Shown here piece after piece: positions 1 through 6,149 of a DNA stretch of 7,374 nt (position 1 is the stretch's first letter; each line of letters opens with the position of its first letter). Below the pieces are notes generated by a model, which was given only the letters and a program-made list of their open reading frames with translations, was not told where the DNA came from and did no database searches. The DNA is from DATLCI01 sp046714215. GTDB taxonomy: Bacteria > Acidobacteriota > Terriglobia > Terriglobales > Acidobacteriaceae. A program made the translations under genes and the position numbers. The stretch spans positions 1 through 7,374 of the forward strand of contig JBKKBM010000212.1 of NCBI GenBank assembly GCA_046714215.1, written 5' to 3'.

Positions 1-107
1 ATCCGGGCGACAGCGCGGGCGGGCTCACGCGCTATCGGACGCTGAAGCAGGGCGATGCGGTGCTGAGTTTTTATCGGTTGGCGAGGGCGGAGCCCGCAGC
101 TACATGA
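1..107 (+). CDS. 3' end of an unidentified protein-coding gene (partial)
   Basis: Reading from base 3, an open frame runs in from the left edge and ends at TGA 105-107. It gives 34 residues beginning PGDSAGGLTRYRTLKQGD and ending ARAEPAAT. The other two plus frames are less convincing: one stops at about base 43, and the other runs on into the opposite-strand gene. I do not recognise the family from so short a tail. The stop lies inside the 3' end of the minus-strand gene, an 8-base convergent overlap. That is typical of compact bacterial gene ends and mildly supports the call. No signal or membrane segment is visible in this fragment. Confidence 0.45.
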   Translation, partial: PGDSAGGLTRYRTLKQGDAVLSFYRLARAEPAAT

Positions 108-651
108 TCAACTGCTTGGTGCGCCGCGCGATGGGGTGCTGCATCACTTCCAGCTCGTTCTTCACGATGTTCAGTCCATAGACGCAACGCTCGAAGTCGC
201 GTGAGAGTTTGGCGAAGAGCGGCGCCACTTTGGCGTACTCGAAGTGTTCGAATTTGGAGACGATGTAATAGCTCTCCTTGCCCGCCTTGATAAAGTCCAC
301 CATGTTGTCCAGCCGCTGGCGGCGTAGGCGGTACTGCTGGATGCTCTCCGGGAACATGCCCGTCCAGAACAGCGTGTAATCGCCAATGTGCTTGCGCACC
401 TGGCGTTCGCGGTCGAAAGAAGGCGCGGGCCCATAGACGGGGTCGGCCTCCAGCAGCATCTCGCCGACATCGGCCAGCGGACGCCCTTCCTGGTCACGGA
501 TCTTGAATAGCTCGTCGGCCTCGCAGAACTCCGCCAGCAGGTTGGAGATGTAGCCGCTGATCTCGACATCGCGGATGCCGACATTATCCGAGTAGTGCTT
601 TTCGACCAGTTCCGTAAAGAACTCACGCAGAGCATGGGTTTCCGGGACCAT
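100..651 (-). CDS. Conserved hypothetical protein, about 183 aa
   Basis: I do not recognise a named domain or function. From the ATG at 651 the protein is about 183 residues and starts MVPETHALREFF. It is soluble-looking, rich in charged and aromatic residues, largely helical in character, and has no signal peptide or membrane segment. Distinct stretches include FCEADELFKIRDQEGRPLAD, then DPVYGPAPSFDRERQ, and HIGDYTLFWTGMFPES near the middle. This patterned sequence with few low-complexity runs looks like a real, conserved protein, and I vaguely associate it with acidobacterial genomes. A GTG at 711 would add 20 mostly basic residues. I prefer ATG 651 because AGGAAGGA lies upstream of it (672-665), although the 13-base spacing is long. 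The gene converges on the unidentified gene at the left edge with an 8-base overlap. Confidence 0.7.
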   Translation of the reverse strand: MVPETHALREFFTELVEKHYSDNVGIRDVEISGYISNLLAEFCEADELFKIRDQEGRPLADVGEMLLEADPVYGPAPSFDRERQVRKHIGDYTLFWTGMFPESIQQYRLRRQRLDNMVDFIKAGKESYYIVSKFEHFEYAKVAPLFAKLSRDFERCVYGLNIVKNELEVMQHPIARRTKQLIM

Positions 652-833
652 TCGCTTACACGCGTCCTTCCTGCGGCTGCTGCGTAATGCGGACACCCGC
701 TGCGACCGCACGTAACGATTTTGGCGAAAGAGCTATCTACTTGGACGCATTCTGGGGCGGTTAGTTTTCCTGCGCAAGGGCAAACTAGGGGCACGCCTCA
801 ACTTTGTCAGCAGTCACCGCGCGAGAGTGCGAA

Positions 834-851
834 GCCGTTTACACCAACGGC
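834..851. repeat. Small hairpin palindrome upstream of ridA-like gene
   Basis: GCCGTT (834-839) and AACGGC (846-851) are perfect inverted copies around a 6-base spacer, TACACC. No T-run follows on either strand, so it does not look like an intrinsic terminator. It could be an operator half-site pair or chance in GC-rich DNA. Confidence 0.3.
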
Positions 852-907
852 CATGCGCTTCCCGAGACTTTCGTGACCTCCAAAGGTAACCAGCGGCGCG
901 AATGATT

Positions 908-913
908 TAGAAT
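908..913 (+). promoter_or_regulatory. Possible -10 box for the ridA-amidohydrolase operon
   Basis: TAGAAT matches the TATAAT consensus at five of six positions and lies 32 bases upstream of the ATG at 946. The sequence about 17 bases further upstream (GGTAAC) is a poor -35 match, so a sigma-70 promoter is only suggested. Confidence 0.3.
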
Positions 914-945
914 CGCGGCCCGGAAGAAATGGGTGCGGAGAGCAG

Positions 946-1350
946 ATGAAGCGCGAAAACTTCTCTACCAATACGAAGTGGGAGCCCATCGTGGGCTACT
1001 CGCGCGCGGTGAAAGTCGGCAACATGGTCTTTGTTACCGGCACCACGGCGACTGACGAGAATGGCAACATCGTCGGCGTAGAGGACGCTTACGCGCAGGC
1101 CAAGCAGGCGCTGGGCAATATCGAACGGGTGCTGGCGCGGGCCGGCGCGACCATGAAAGATGTGGTCCGCACCCGTATCTTCGTCACCGATATCAGCAGG
1201 TGGGAAGAAGTGGGCAAGGCGCATGCGGAATATTTTCGCGACATCCGCCCCGCTACCACCATGGTGGAAATATCCCGGCTGATCGTGCCGGAGATGCTGG
1301 TAGAGATCGAAGTTGACGCCGTGATTCTTGATTCACAGGAGAAGCAATAA
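946..1350 (+). CDS. RidA/YjgF/YER057c/UK114-family protein lacking the catalytic Arg
   Basis: The 134-residue protein has the full length and pattern of the RidA (Rid, YjgF/UK114) family. Visible elements are VGNMVFVTGTTATDENGNIVG (about 24-44), the helix AQAKQALGNIERVLARAGA (50-68), VVRTRIFVTDISRWEEVG (73-90), and the C-terminal strand region RPATTMVEISRLIVPEMLVE. Classical RidA deaminates reactive enamine/imine intermediates in the cytosol using an Arg in a PARS-type motif (Arg105 in E. coli). Here that position is Thr104 (PATT), so this belongs with Rid subgroups lacking the Arg, and its reaction is unknown. There is no signal peptide. GGAG (937-940) lies 5 bases before the ATG. The stop overlaps the ATG of the next gene by one base (TAATG), so the two genes are translationally coupled. 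Confidence 0.9.
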   Translation: MKRENFSTNTKWEPIVGYSRAVKVGNMVFVTGTTATDENGNIVGVEDAYAQAKQALGNIERVLARAGATMKDVVRTRIFVTDISRWEEVGKAHAEYFRDIRPATTMVEISRLIVPEMLVEIEVDAVILDSQEKQ

Positions 1351-2717
1351 TGAGATTCCTTGTTCTGGTTCTACTCGCAGCTTCTAGCCTGTTCGCGCAG
1401 ACGCCGGGTAAAGCTCAATCAGAGGCCATCACCATCATCAAGGCGGGCACACTCATCGACGGCGTCTCCGCTGAGCCCCAGCGCGATGTCACCATCGTTA
1501 TCCGCGGCAATAAGATCGAATCCGTAGGCGCACGCGGTGGCATCATCGCGGATGGCGGCCAAAAGCCGCGCGTCATCGACCTCTCGGCCTACACCGTGCT
1601 GCCCGGCCTCATCGACACGCATACCCACATCTTCCTGCAAGCCTACAAGCCGGACGACTACGACACCCAACTGATGAAGCATGGCATGGCCTACCGCTCC
1701 GCGCGGGCGGCGGCGGCGGCGCGACGCGCATTGGAGCAAGGCTTCACCACCATCCGCGATCTGGAGACTGAAGGCGCGGGTTATGGCGATGTCGGCATCA
1801 GGCAGGCCATCCTTGACGGCCACATCCCCGGTCCGCGCATGTTCGTGGTCACCCGCGCCATCTCGACCACAGGCGGCTATCCGCTGCACGGCTATTCACC
1901 CGAGATCGAAGTTCCCAAGGGCGTGCAGATCATCGACGGTCCGGTCGAAGCGCGCAAAGCTGCGCGCGAACAGATGGAGCATGGCGCCGATTGGATCAAG
2001 GTCTACATGACACACCGCTCCTCGCTGAATGACAAGGGCGATCTGGTCTCGCAGCCCACGCTCACCATGGAAGAGATCAGCGCCATCGTCCATGAAGTCC
2101 ACGGATGGGGGCGGAAGGTGGCGTGCCACGCTTACAACGGCGAGGGGATGCAGCGCGCGCTCGACGCCCGCTGTGACTCCATCGAGCACGGTCTGGAGCT
2201 GACCGACGCCAATGTTGCCCAGATGGTTAAGCAGGGCACGTGGTATTGCCCTACGATGTCGGTCTATTACGCCGACAACGCGCCGGAGAACACCGAGGCA
2301 GGCAGGCGTGACCGCAAGCGCGTGGCGCTGCACGGGCCGTCGCTGCGCAAGGCTTACCAGGCGGGTGTGAAGATCGCCTTCGGCACCGACGTAGGCGGCT
2401 TCCCCTGGGCTGACCCCATGGCGCAGGAGTTCGGGCGGATGGTCGAGTTCGGCTTCACTCCGTTGGATGCGATCAAATCCGCTACTTCCAAGGCAGCGGA
2501 GATGCTCGGGATGCAAGGCAAAGTGGGTGTGATCGCGGCCGGCGCGTTTGCGGATGTCGTCGCCGTTCAGGGCGACCCCATCGCCGACGTGAACGTCTTG
2601 AAAGCGGTGGATTTCGTGATGAAAGACGGCCTGATTTTTAGAGAAGCGGCCAAAAACGCCGGGAAGCCAGACGTTAAAACGACCCCTAAGACGACCCCCA
2701 GGACGACCGCCAAATAG
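1350..2717 (+). CDS. Exported metal-dependent amidohydrolase (imidazolonepropionase-like)
   Basis: The 455-residue protein belongs to the amidohydrolase superfamily of TIM-barrel metal hydrolases. Residues 1-16 form a short signal peptide (MRFLVLVLLAASSLFA, likely cleaved before QTP), so it probably acts in the periplasm. A small beta-sandwich segment (28-85, with GTLIDG) precedes the barrel. The metal-ligand set is complete: H91 and H93 in GLIDTHTH, K217 in ADWIKVYMT (the usual carboxylated Lys), H260 in ACHAYN, H280 in SIEHG, and D347 in AFGTDVGG. The C-terminal sandwich has AGAFADVVAVQGDP (397-410). These residues match the imidazolonepropionase-like/prolidase-like branch; substrates in that branch range from dipeptides to cyclic imides and cannot be chosen here. 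The tail (443-454) is a TTPK-type repeat. The gene starts on the last base of the RidA-family stop codon. Confidence 0.92.
   Translation: MRFLVLVLLAASSLFAQTPGKAQSEAITIIKAGTLIDGVSAEPQRDVTIVIRGNKIESVGARGGIIADGGQKPRVIDLSAYTVLPGLIDTHTHIFLQAYKPDDYDTQLMKHGMAYRSARAAAAARRALEQGFTTIRDLETEGAGYGDVGIRQAILDGHIPGPRMFVVTRAISTTGGYPLHGYSPEIEVPKGVQIIDGPVEARKAAREQMEHGADWIKVYMTHRSSLNDKGDLVSQPTLTMEEISAIVHEVHGWGRKVACHAYNGEGMQRALDARCDSIEHGLELTDANVAQMVKQGTWYCPTMSVYYADNAPENTEAGRRDRKRVALHGPSLRKAYQAGVKIAFGTDVGGFPWADPMAQEFGRMVEFGFTPLDAIKSATSKAAEMLGMQGKVGVIAAGAFADVVAVQGDPIADVNVLKAVDFVMKDGLIFREAAKNAGKPDVKTTPKTTPRTTAK
2679..2714 (+). repeat. Three imperfect 12-base tandem repeats at the amidohydrolase 3' end
   Basis: ACGACCCCTAAG (2679-2690), ACGACCCCCAGG (2691-2702) and ACGACCGCCAAA (2703-2714) follow one another in frame, immediately before the TAG stop. 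They encode TTPK, TTPR and TTAK, a basic, proline-rich tail outside the folded domain. The unit is in frame, so changes in copy number would not break the gene. Confidence 0.75.
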
Positions 2718-2764
2718 ACAGCTCAGCAAACACGCGGCCGTTGCCTGGCATCTGTTCATGGACG

Positions 2765-3295
2765 ATGCCGGATAACAAGCCCACTACCAAACCGCGCGTG
2801 AAACGCCCGCCTCTGTCGGCGGTAGACATCGCCCGTGACAATACCGAGAAGGGCTGGCGCGCGTCGTTCGCCACCTTCTCCAAGCGTGTTTCCGGCGCCG
2901 TCGGCTCTCCTGTGATGTTCCTCATCGCGCTGGCGGTCGTCCTGACCTGGGGCATCACCGGACCCATGTTCGGTTTTTCTGACACCTGGCAGCTCATCAT
3001 CAATACCGGCACCACCATCGTGACTTTCCTGATGGTGTTTCTTATCCAAGCCACGCAGAACCGCGACGCGAAGGCCATTCACTTCAAGTTGGACGAGTTG
3101 ATCCACGCCGTGCAGGGCGCGCATGAAGAGTTGATCGACGTGGAAGACCTCACCGATGAGGAACTCGACGAACTTGGCGAGCACTATCACCAAGTCCGCG
3201 CGGAGGAGGCGGGGTCTCGAGTGGAAGACCAGTCTGCAAAAAAAGATTCGCCGTCGAAGGGCAAGCGGAATGGGAAGAAGAAGCCCGCCGCTTAG
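2765..3295 (+). CDS. Low-affinity iron permease family membrane protein
   Basis: From the ATG at 2765 the protein is 176 residues. It has a basic N-terminus, a helix ending in FATFSKRVSGAVGSP, and two membrane helices at about 49-64 (SPVMFLIALAVVLTWG) and 74-96 (TWQLIINTGTTIVTFLMVFL). The family signature IQATQNRDAKAIHFKLDELI follows (94-113). These features match the low-affinity iron permease family (PF04120 type). The family name comes from a yeast protein, and iron transport by short bacterial members is not established. The C-terminus is acidic (DVEDLTDEELDELGEH) and then strongly basic (KGKRNGKKKPAA), so it is probably cytosolic. A TTG at 2741 would add eight residues, but neither start has a good ribosome site. 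The gene follows the amidohydrolase by 47 bases and converges on the MFS gene with a 4-base overlap. Confidence 0.8.
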   Translation: MPDNKPTTKPRVKRPPLSAVDIARDNTEKGWRASFATFSKRVSGAVGSPVMFLIALAVVLTWGITGPMFGFSDTWQLIINTGTTIVTFLMVFLIQATQNRDAKAIHFKLDELIHAVQGAHEELIDVEDLTDEELDELGEHYHQVRAEEAGSRVEDQSAKKDSPSKGKRNGKKKPAA

Positions 3296-4536
3296 CTTCG
3301 TAACCGCAACTGCATCATGGCCAGGATGCCGAGCGCGGGGCCGATGGCCAGACTCGCGGCCGCCCAATCCCAACCCGCGTGATCGCCGATGTAAGCTGTC
3401 ACCCGAATAGAAACCACTGTAAGCAAAAATCCTACCGCGGTCTGCAACGTGAGCGCGGTGCCCACGTAGCGCGGGTCCGCTACTTCACTCACAATGGCCG
3501 AGAACTGCGCAGAATCCGCGCTGATCGAGATTCCCCAGAACAAGGCGAGCACCACCACCGCATACCAGTTGTGAAAGAAGACCGCGGTGAGTAGCGCGCT
3601 TGAGCCGCTCACGGCCATGGCGATGATGGTGGACTTCGAGCGCTGCCAGATGCGGGCGGCGGCAGCGTTATTCGTGTCCCCGGTAGGCGCTTTATCGCTG
3701 TAGGCGCCGGCCCACGTGCATCCAATGCCGCCCATGGCCATCGCGATGAACGAGACCATCTCGATCGCTTCCGCTGAGTGCTGGTTGCCCACCGGGTTGA
3801 CGGATCCGGAAGCAAAGAAGAACACCGCGATCCACGCCCACCACGAATATAACTCCCACATGTGGCCGAAGTAGCCGAAGTTGGCGAGCGCCAGCCGCCG
3901 GTTGCGAAAGATCTCCGTGACTTGGCGGATGTCGAAGCGCGCCAGGGGGGCGGCGAAAGGGCCTTCCCGGATGAGAAAGGCGACCATGGCTGCTCCTACC
4001 AGCGCCTGGGCGCTGCACGCCAGCACCACATACTTCCAGTTTTCGACGGTGATAGTGTCCAGCGCGCTGAGACCATGCGGCACCGCGGAGCCAATCCCGA
4101 GCGCGCCGACCAAAATTCCCAGAGCAAGCCCGCGTCCCTGCCGGAACCATCCGGCGAGGATCTTCATCGCCGGGGGATAGACTCCAGCGAGAAATACGCC
4201 GGTCAGGAAGCGGAAGAAGATGGCAAGCGGGACGCTATCGGTGGCGGTGAGCGCGAAGCCCGCATTCGCCCCCGCGGCCGCGATCATCGAGATCACGACC
4301 AATCGCGGCGCGGGGAATACGTCAGCCAGGTTGAAGATGGCGGAGAGCAAAGCGCCGGCCACGAAGCCAAGTTGCACGGCCAGCGTGAGCCACGAGGTCA
4401 CGCCCAGGCCAGCACCCCACACCGTCGCCAGTTGCGGCAGCACTGCGGTCCCGGCGAACCACAAGGACATCGCGAGCAACTCCGCCACGGAGAGCAGGAT
4501 GAGCACGCGCCACGGCGAAGAGTTGGCTGAAGTCAC
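3292..4536 (-). CDS. MFS transporter, about 414 aa, substrate unknown
   Basis: From GTG 4536 the 414-residue protein has the size and hydrophobic periodicity of a 12-helix major facilitator. The first helix is VLILLSVAELLAMSLWFAGT (11-30). The second and third flank NLADVFPAPRLV (69-80), where the usual basic motif A is poorly kept. Helices 4-5 contain FRFLTGVFLAGVYPPAMKI (108-126) and the glycine-rich GLALGILVGALGIGSAVPHG (136-155), in the place of motif C. A cytosolic loop at 190-215 (REGPFAAPLARFDIRQ) splits the two halves, and a second loop, SDKAPTGDTNNAAAARIWQR (280-299), links helices 8 and 9. Nothing identifies the cargo. A GTG at 4599 would add 21 residues, but it would overlap the start of the divergent doxX gene and precedes the hydrophobic core awkwardly, so GTG 4536 is preferred. 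No Shine-Dalgarno is obvious at either start. Confidence 0.87.
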   Translation of the reverse strand: MTSANSSPWRVLILLSVAELLAMSLWFAGTAVLPQLATVWGAGLGVTSWLTLAVQLGFVAGALLSAIFNLADVFPAPRLVVISMIAAAGANAGFALTATDSVPLAIFFRFLTGVFLAGVYPPAMKILAGWFRQGRGLALGILVGALGIGSAVPHGLSALDTITVENWKYVVLACSAQALVGAAMVAFLIREGPFAAPLARFDIRQVTEIFRNRRLALANFGYFGHMWELYSWWAWIAVFFFASGSVNPVGNQHSAEAIEMVSFIAMAMGGIGCTWAGAYSDKAPTGDTNNAAAARIWQRSKSTIIAMAVSGSSALLTAVFFHNWYAVVVLALFWGISISADSAQFSAIVSEVADPRYVGTALTLQTAVGFLLTVVSIRVTAYIGDHAGWDWAAASLAIGPALGILAMMQLRLRS

Positions 4537-4545
4537 GCGGAAAGG

Positions 4546-4551
4546 ATTGTA
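4546..4551 (-). promoter_or_regulatory. Possible -10 box of the MFS gene (leaderless start?)
   Basis: Read on the minus strand, the hexamer is TACAAT, a five-of-six match to TATAAT. It ends 9 bases before GTG 4536, so transcription would begin at or within a base or two of the start codon. That fits the lack of a ribosome-binding site. No good -35 hexamer is visible, so confidence is low. Confidence 0.25.
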
Positions 4552-4583
4552 ACGGATACCACCAATGGGTAATCTGAAGGGCG

Positions 4584-5075
4584 ATGAACAACCTGGCACT
4601 CAAATGGACAATCGTCTTTGCTCGCCTGGTGATGGCGGGCATGTTCCTACTGTTTGGCGAGTACAAACTTTTCGGTCCCGAGTTTGCCCATGGCGGGATG
4701 CAGAAATGGGTCAATGGATGGATCGATCAGGGCAGCGCGGTCAGCTTCTATCTGCCGTTCCTGAAGAATGTTGTGTTGTCCCATGCCACCCCATTCGCGT
4801 ATCTGGTGGGTGCGGGGGAGTTCCTGATAGGGCTTTCGTTGCTCACCGGTGTACTGGTACGCCCCGCGTCAATCGCTGGGGCATTTTTCATGCTCAATCT
4901 GATTCTGGCGGAATGGAACGGTGTGGGAGCAGCCGCTCCAGTATGGCAATACTTTGGCGCACAACTGGGACACATTTGCCCTATGCTGCTTTTTCTCATC
5001 TTCTATGCTGACCGGGAACCAAAATTAAGCCTGCAGCCCTTCTTCATGCGGCCCCGGCGTTCCCCGCAGGCTTAA
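4584..5075 (+). CDS. DoxX-family membrane protein
   Basis: The 163-residue protein has the four-helix plan of DoxX-family proteins. Helix 1 is at about 8-26 (WTIVFARLVMAGMFLLFG), followed by an extracytoplasmic stretch with FGPEFAHGGMQKWV. Helix 2 is at 70-90 (PFAYLVGAGEFLIGLSLLTG), helix 3 at 95-110 (ASIAGAFFMLNLILAE), and helix 4 at 128-141 (LGHICPMLLFLIFY). The family signature of a Gly-rich second helix with a Glu (GAGEFLIGL) is clear. DoxX was named for a thiosulfate:quinone oxidoreductase subunit, but most bacterial members are of unknown function, sometimes linked to redox stress. GAAGGG (4576-4581) lies only 2 bases before the ATG, which is short for a ribosome site. The gene is divergent from the MFS gene, with 47 bases between the chosen starts. 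Confidence 0.85.
   Translation: MNNLALKWTIVFARLVMAGMFLLFGEYKLFGPEFAHGGMQKWVNGWIDQGSAVSFYLPFLKNVVLSHATPFAYLVGAGEFLIGLSLLTGVLVRPASIAGAFFMLNLILAEWNGVGAAAPVWQYFGAQLGHICPMLLFLIFYADREPKLSLQPFFMRPRRSPQA
5025..5075. repeat. 10-bp perfect inverted repeat bracketing the doxX 3' end
   Basis: TTAAGCCTGC (5025-5034) and GCAGGCTTAA (5066-5075) are exact inverted copies separated by 31 GC-rich bases. The right arm contains the doxX stop codon. On the plus strand the stem is followed by AAAT, not a T-run. On the minus strand it is followed by TTTT, so it would work better as an antisense-direction terminator. It may be a terminator-like structure or a protein-binding site just upstream of the hslV promoter. 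Confidence 0.4.
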
Positions 5076-5098
5076 AATCGAATCCGCCCTGAAACCGC

Positions 5099-5104
5099 TA
5101 TAAT
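5099..5104 (+). promoter_or_regulatory. TATAAT -10 box of the hslV operon
   Basis: There is a perfect TATAAT 14 bases before the hslV ATG at 5119. A start about 7 bases downstream (A5111) would leave a leader of about 8 bases. This agrees with the absence of any Shine-Dalgarno sequence in the 20 bases before the ATG. The -35 region is poor (TCGAAT with a 15-base spacer is the best seen). Confidence 0.45.
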
Positions 5105-5118
5105 CATGTGATATCCCT

Positions 5119-5661
5119 ATGGCAAAGCAGCGCGCAATCCGCTCTACCACGGTCCTTTGCGTCCGGCGCGACGGCAAAGTCGTGATGGCCTCAGACGGCC
5201 AGGTGACCTTGGGCGAGGGTGTGATCAAACATTCCGCCAAGAAGATCCGTCGGCTCTATAACGACAAAGTGTTGGCTGGATTCGCCGGCTCGACCGCCGA
5301 CGCCTTCAACCTCTTTGCCCGCTTCGAAGCTAAGCTAGAGCAATATCACGGCAATATCAGCCGCGCCGCAGTGGAGTTAGGGAAAGACTGGCGCACGGAT
5401 AAGATCCTGCGTCACCTGGAAGCGTTGCTGGTGGTCGCCGACCTCACCCAGACCTTCGTCATCAGCGGCGGGGGTGACGTGATCGATCCCGACGAAGGTA
5501 TTGCCGCCATCGGCAGCGGTGGTCCGTATGCCACGGCTGCTGCTCGAGCGCTCATTAAGAACACCGAGTTGCCCGCACGCAAGATCGCGGAAGAGGCGAT
5601 GAACATCGCCGGAGATATCTGTATTTACAGCAACAAGAACCTGACTATCGAGGAGTTGTAA
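5119..5661 (+). CDS. hslV: HslV, peptidase subunit of the HslVU ATP-dependent protease
   Basis: HslV is an N-terminal-nucleophile threonine protease that forms a double hexamer and degrades proteins threaded in by the HslU ATPase in the cytosol. The 180-residue protein aligns closely with E. coli HslV. T10 (in RSTTVLCVRRDGKVV) is the expected nucleophile after removal of a 9-residue leader; E. coli has only Met before its Thr. D26 in SDGQVTLG, K42 in AKKIRRLYNDKV and S133 in AIGSGGPYA match mature E. coli D17, K33 and S124. The family blocks AGFAGSTADAFNLF, ELGKDWRTDKILR and NIAGDICIY are present, and the end (NLTIEEL) is complete. The gene opens the operon and is followed after 6 bases by the DUF3052 gene, with hslU third. 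Confidence 0.96.
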   Translation: MAKQRAIRSTTVLCVRRDGKVVMASDGQVTLGEGVIKHSAKKIRRLYNDKVLAGFAGSTADAFNLFARFEAKLEQYHGNISRAAVELGKDWRTDKILRHLEALLVVADLTQTFVISGGGDVIDPDEGIAAIGSGGPYATAAARALIKNTELPARKIAEEAMNIAGDICIYSNKNLTIEEL

Positions 5662-5667
5662 GTCGGT

Positions 5668-6075
5668 ATGGCCGGGTACTCAGGCACGCCGTTGGTGAAG
5701 AAGATCGGCATCAAGCCCGCGGACAGCGCGCTCTTCGTGGGTGCGCCGAAAGGTTTTGACAAGGAGATCGGCCCGCTGCCGGATGGGGTAAAAAAGCAGA
5801 ACGGGGCAAGTAAGGATTTGAACGTCGCGCTTTTTTTTACCGACAACCGGGCGCAGCTCGAGAAAGAGCTGCCCAAGTTGAAGAAGCAGGTCGCGCAGAA
5901 CGGCATGATCTGGATCGCGTGGCCGAAAAAAGCATCGAAAGTACCTACCGACCTCACGGAAGACGTGATCCGCGATACCGCCCTGGCCCTTGGGTTAGTG
6001 GATGTAAAAGTTTGCGCGATGAATGACGTGTGGTCGGGATTGAAATTAGTGATACCGGTGAAAGACCGGAAATGA
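5668..6075 (+). CDS. DUF3052-family protein encoded between hslV and hslU
   Basis: The 135-residue soluble protein matches the DUF3052 pattern by recall: MAGYSGTPLVKKIGIKP at the N-terminus, FFTDNRAQLEKELPKLKKQV in the middle (57-75), WIAWPKKASKVPTDLTEDVIR (82-102), and a C-terminal VWSGLKLVIPVKDRK. The function of the family is unknown. There is no signal peptide or membrane segment, and the protein is lysine-rich. The gene starts 6 bases after hslV. Its likely ribosome site AGGAG (5651-5655) lies inside the last codons of hslV, 12 bases before the ATG, which points to coupled translation. A run of eight T (5831-5838) lies inside the gene (codons for LFF). Its position between the two protease subunits suggests a shared transcript, not necessarily a shared function. 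Confidence 0.85.
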   Translation: MAGYSGTPLVKKIGIKPADSALFVGAPKGFDKEIGPLPDGVKKQNGASKDLNVALFFTDNRAQLEKELPKLKKQVAQNGMIWIAWPKKASKVPTDLTEDVIRDTALALGLVDVKVCAMNDVWSGLKLVIPVKDRK

Positions 6076-6081
6076 TTTGAA

Positions 6082-6149
6082 CATTGGCTCATTTGCTCAT
6101 CGAATCATTGAAAAGCCAAGGCAATGCAGCAAGAGCAAATGAGGCAATG
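6082..6149. repeat. Near-perfect inverted-repeat element between DUF3052 gene and hslU
   Basis: CATTGGCTCATTTGCTC (6082-6098) and GAGCAAATGAGGCAATG (6133-6149) are inverted copies with 16 of 17 positions pairing. Inside them, CATTG (6106-6110) and CAATG (6122-6126) pair again, leaving an 11-base loop. Two direct copies of GGCAATGnAGCAA also occur (6120-6132 and 6143-6155). The segment is visibly richer in A and T than its GC-rich surroundings. It has the look of a dispersed REP-like hairpin, or of an mRNA structure within the operon. No T-run follows it, so it is not a standard intrinsic terminator. Confidence 0.65.

Larger units (their letters stand above)
652..945. other. Intergenic region between divergent genes
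   Basis: About 290 bases separate the ATG of the minus-strand hypothetical gene from the plus-strand ridA-like gene. No convincing short coding frame was found here beyond the possible 20-residue N-terminal extension of the hypothetical gene (652-711). The region should carry divergent promoters. On the minus strand, TTGCGC and CAGAAT lie about 17 bases apart around 775-735 and make only a weak candidate. On the plus strand, the best -10 candidate is at 908-913. A short perfect palindrome sits at 834-851. No tRNA-like fold, riboswitch or clear terminator was recognised. Confidence 0.5.

Noticed and set aside
171..794. A second minus-strand open frame overlapping the hypothetical gene
   Set aside because: It is rich in Ser, Arg, Ala and Cys with no domain pattern. 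The frame chosen at 100-651 looks far more protein-like.
1706..1720. (GGC)5 run in the amidohydrolase
   Set aside because: It encodes a poly-Ala helix stretch (ARAAAAARRALEQG) in a position where the family usually has an Ala-rich helix, so it is ordinary coding sequence.
1896..2759. A 287-codon minus-strand open frame opposite the amidohydrolase
   Set aside because: The plus-strand frame has a complete set of metal ligands and a signal peptide. The antisense frame has skewed composition and no recognisable domain, as expected in GC-rich DNA.
3862..4530. A 222-codon plus-strand open frame opposite the MFS gene
   Set aside because: Its product is highly charged low-complexity sequence (rich in Arg, Glu, Gln and His), the mirror of hydrophobic MFS codons.
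5831..5838. Run of eight T in the DUF3052 gene as a programmed slippage site
   Set aside because: The frame is intact and encodes LFF in a beta-strand-like stretch. No alternative downstream product is evident.
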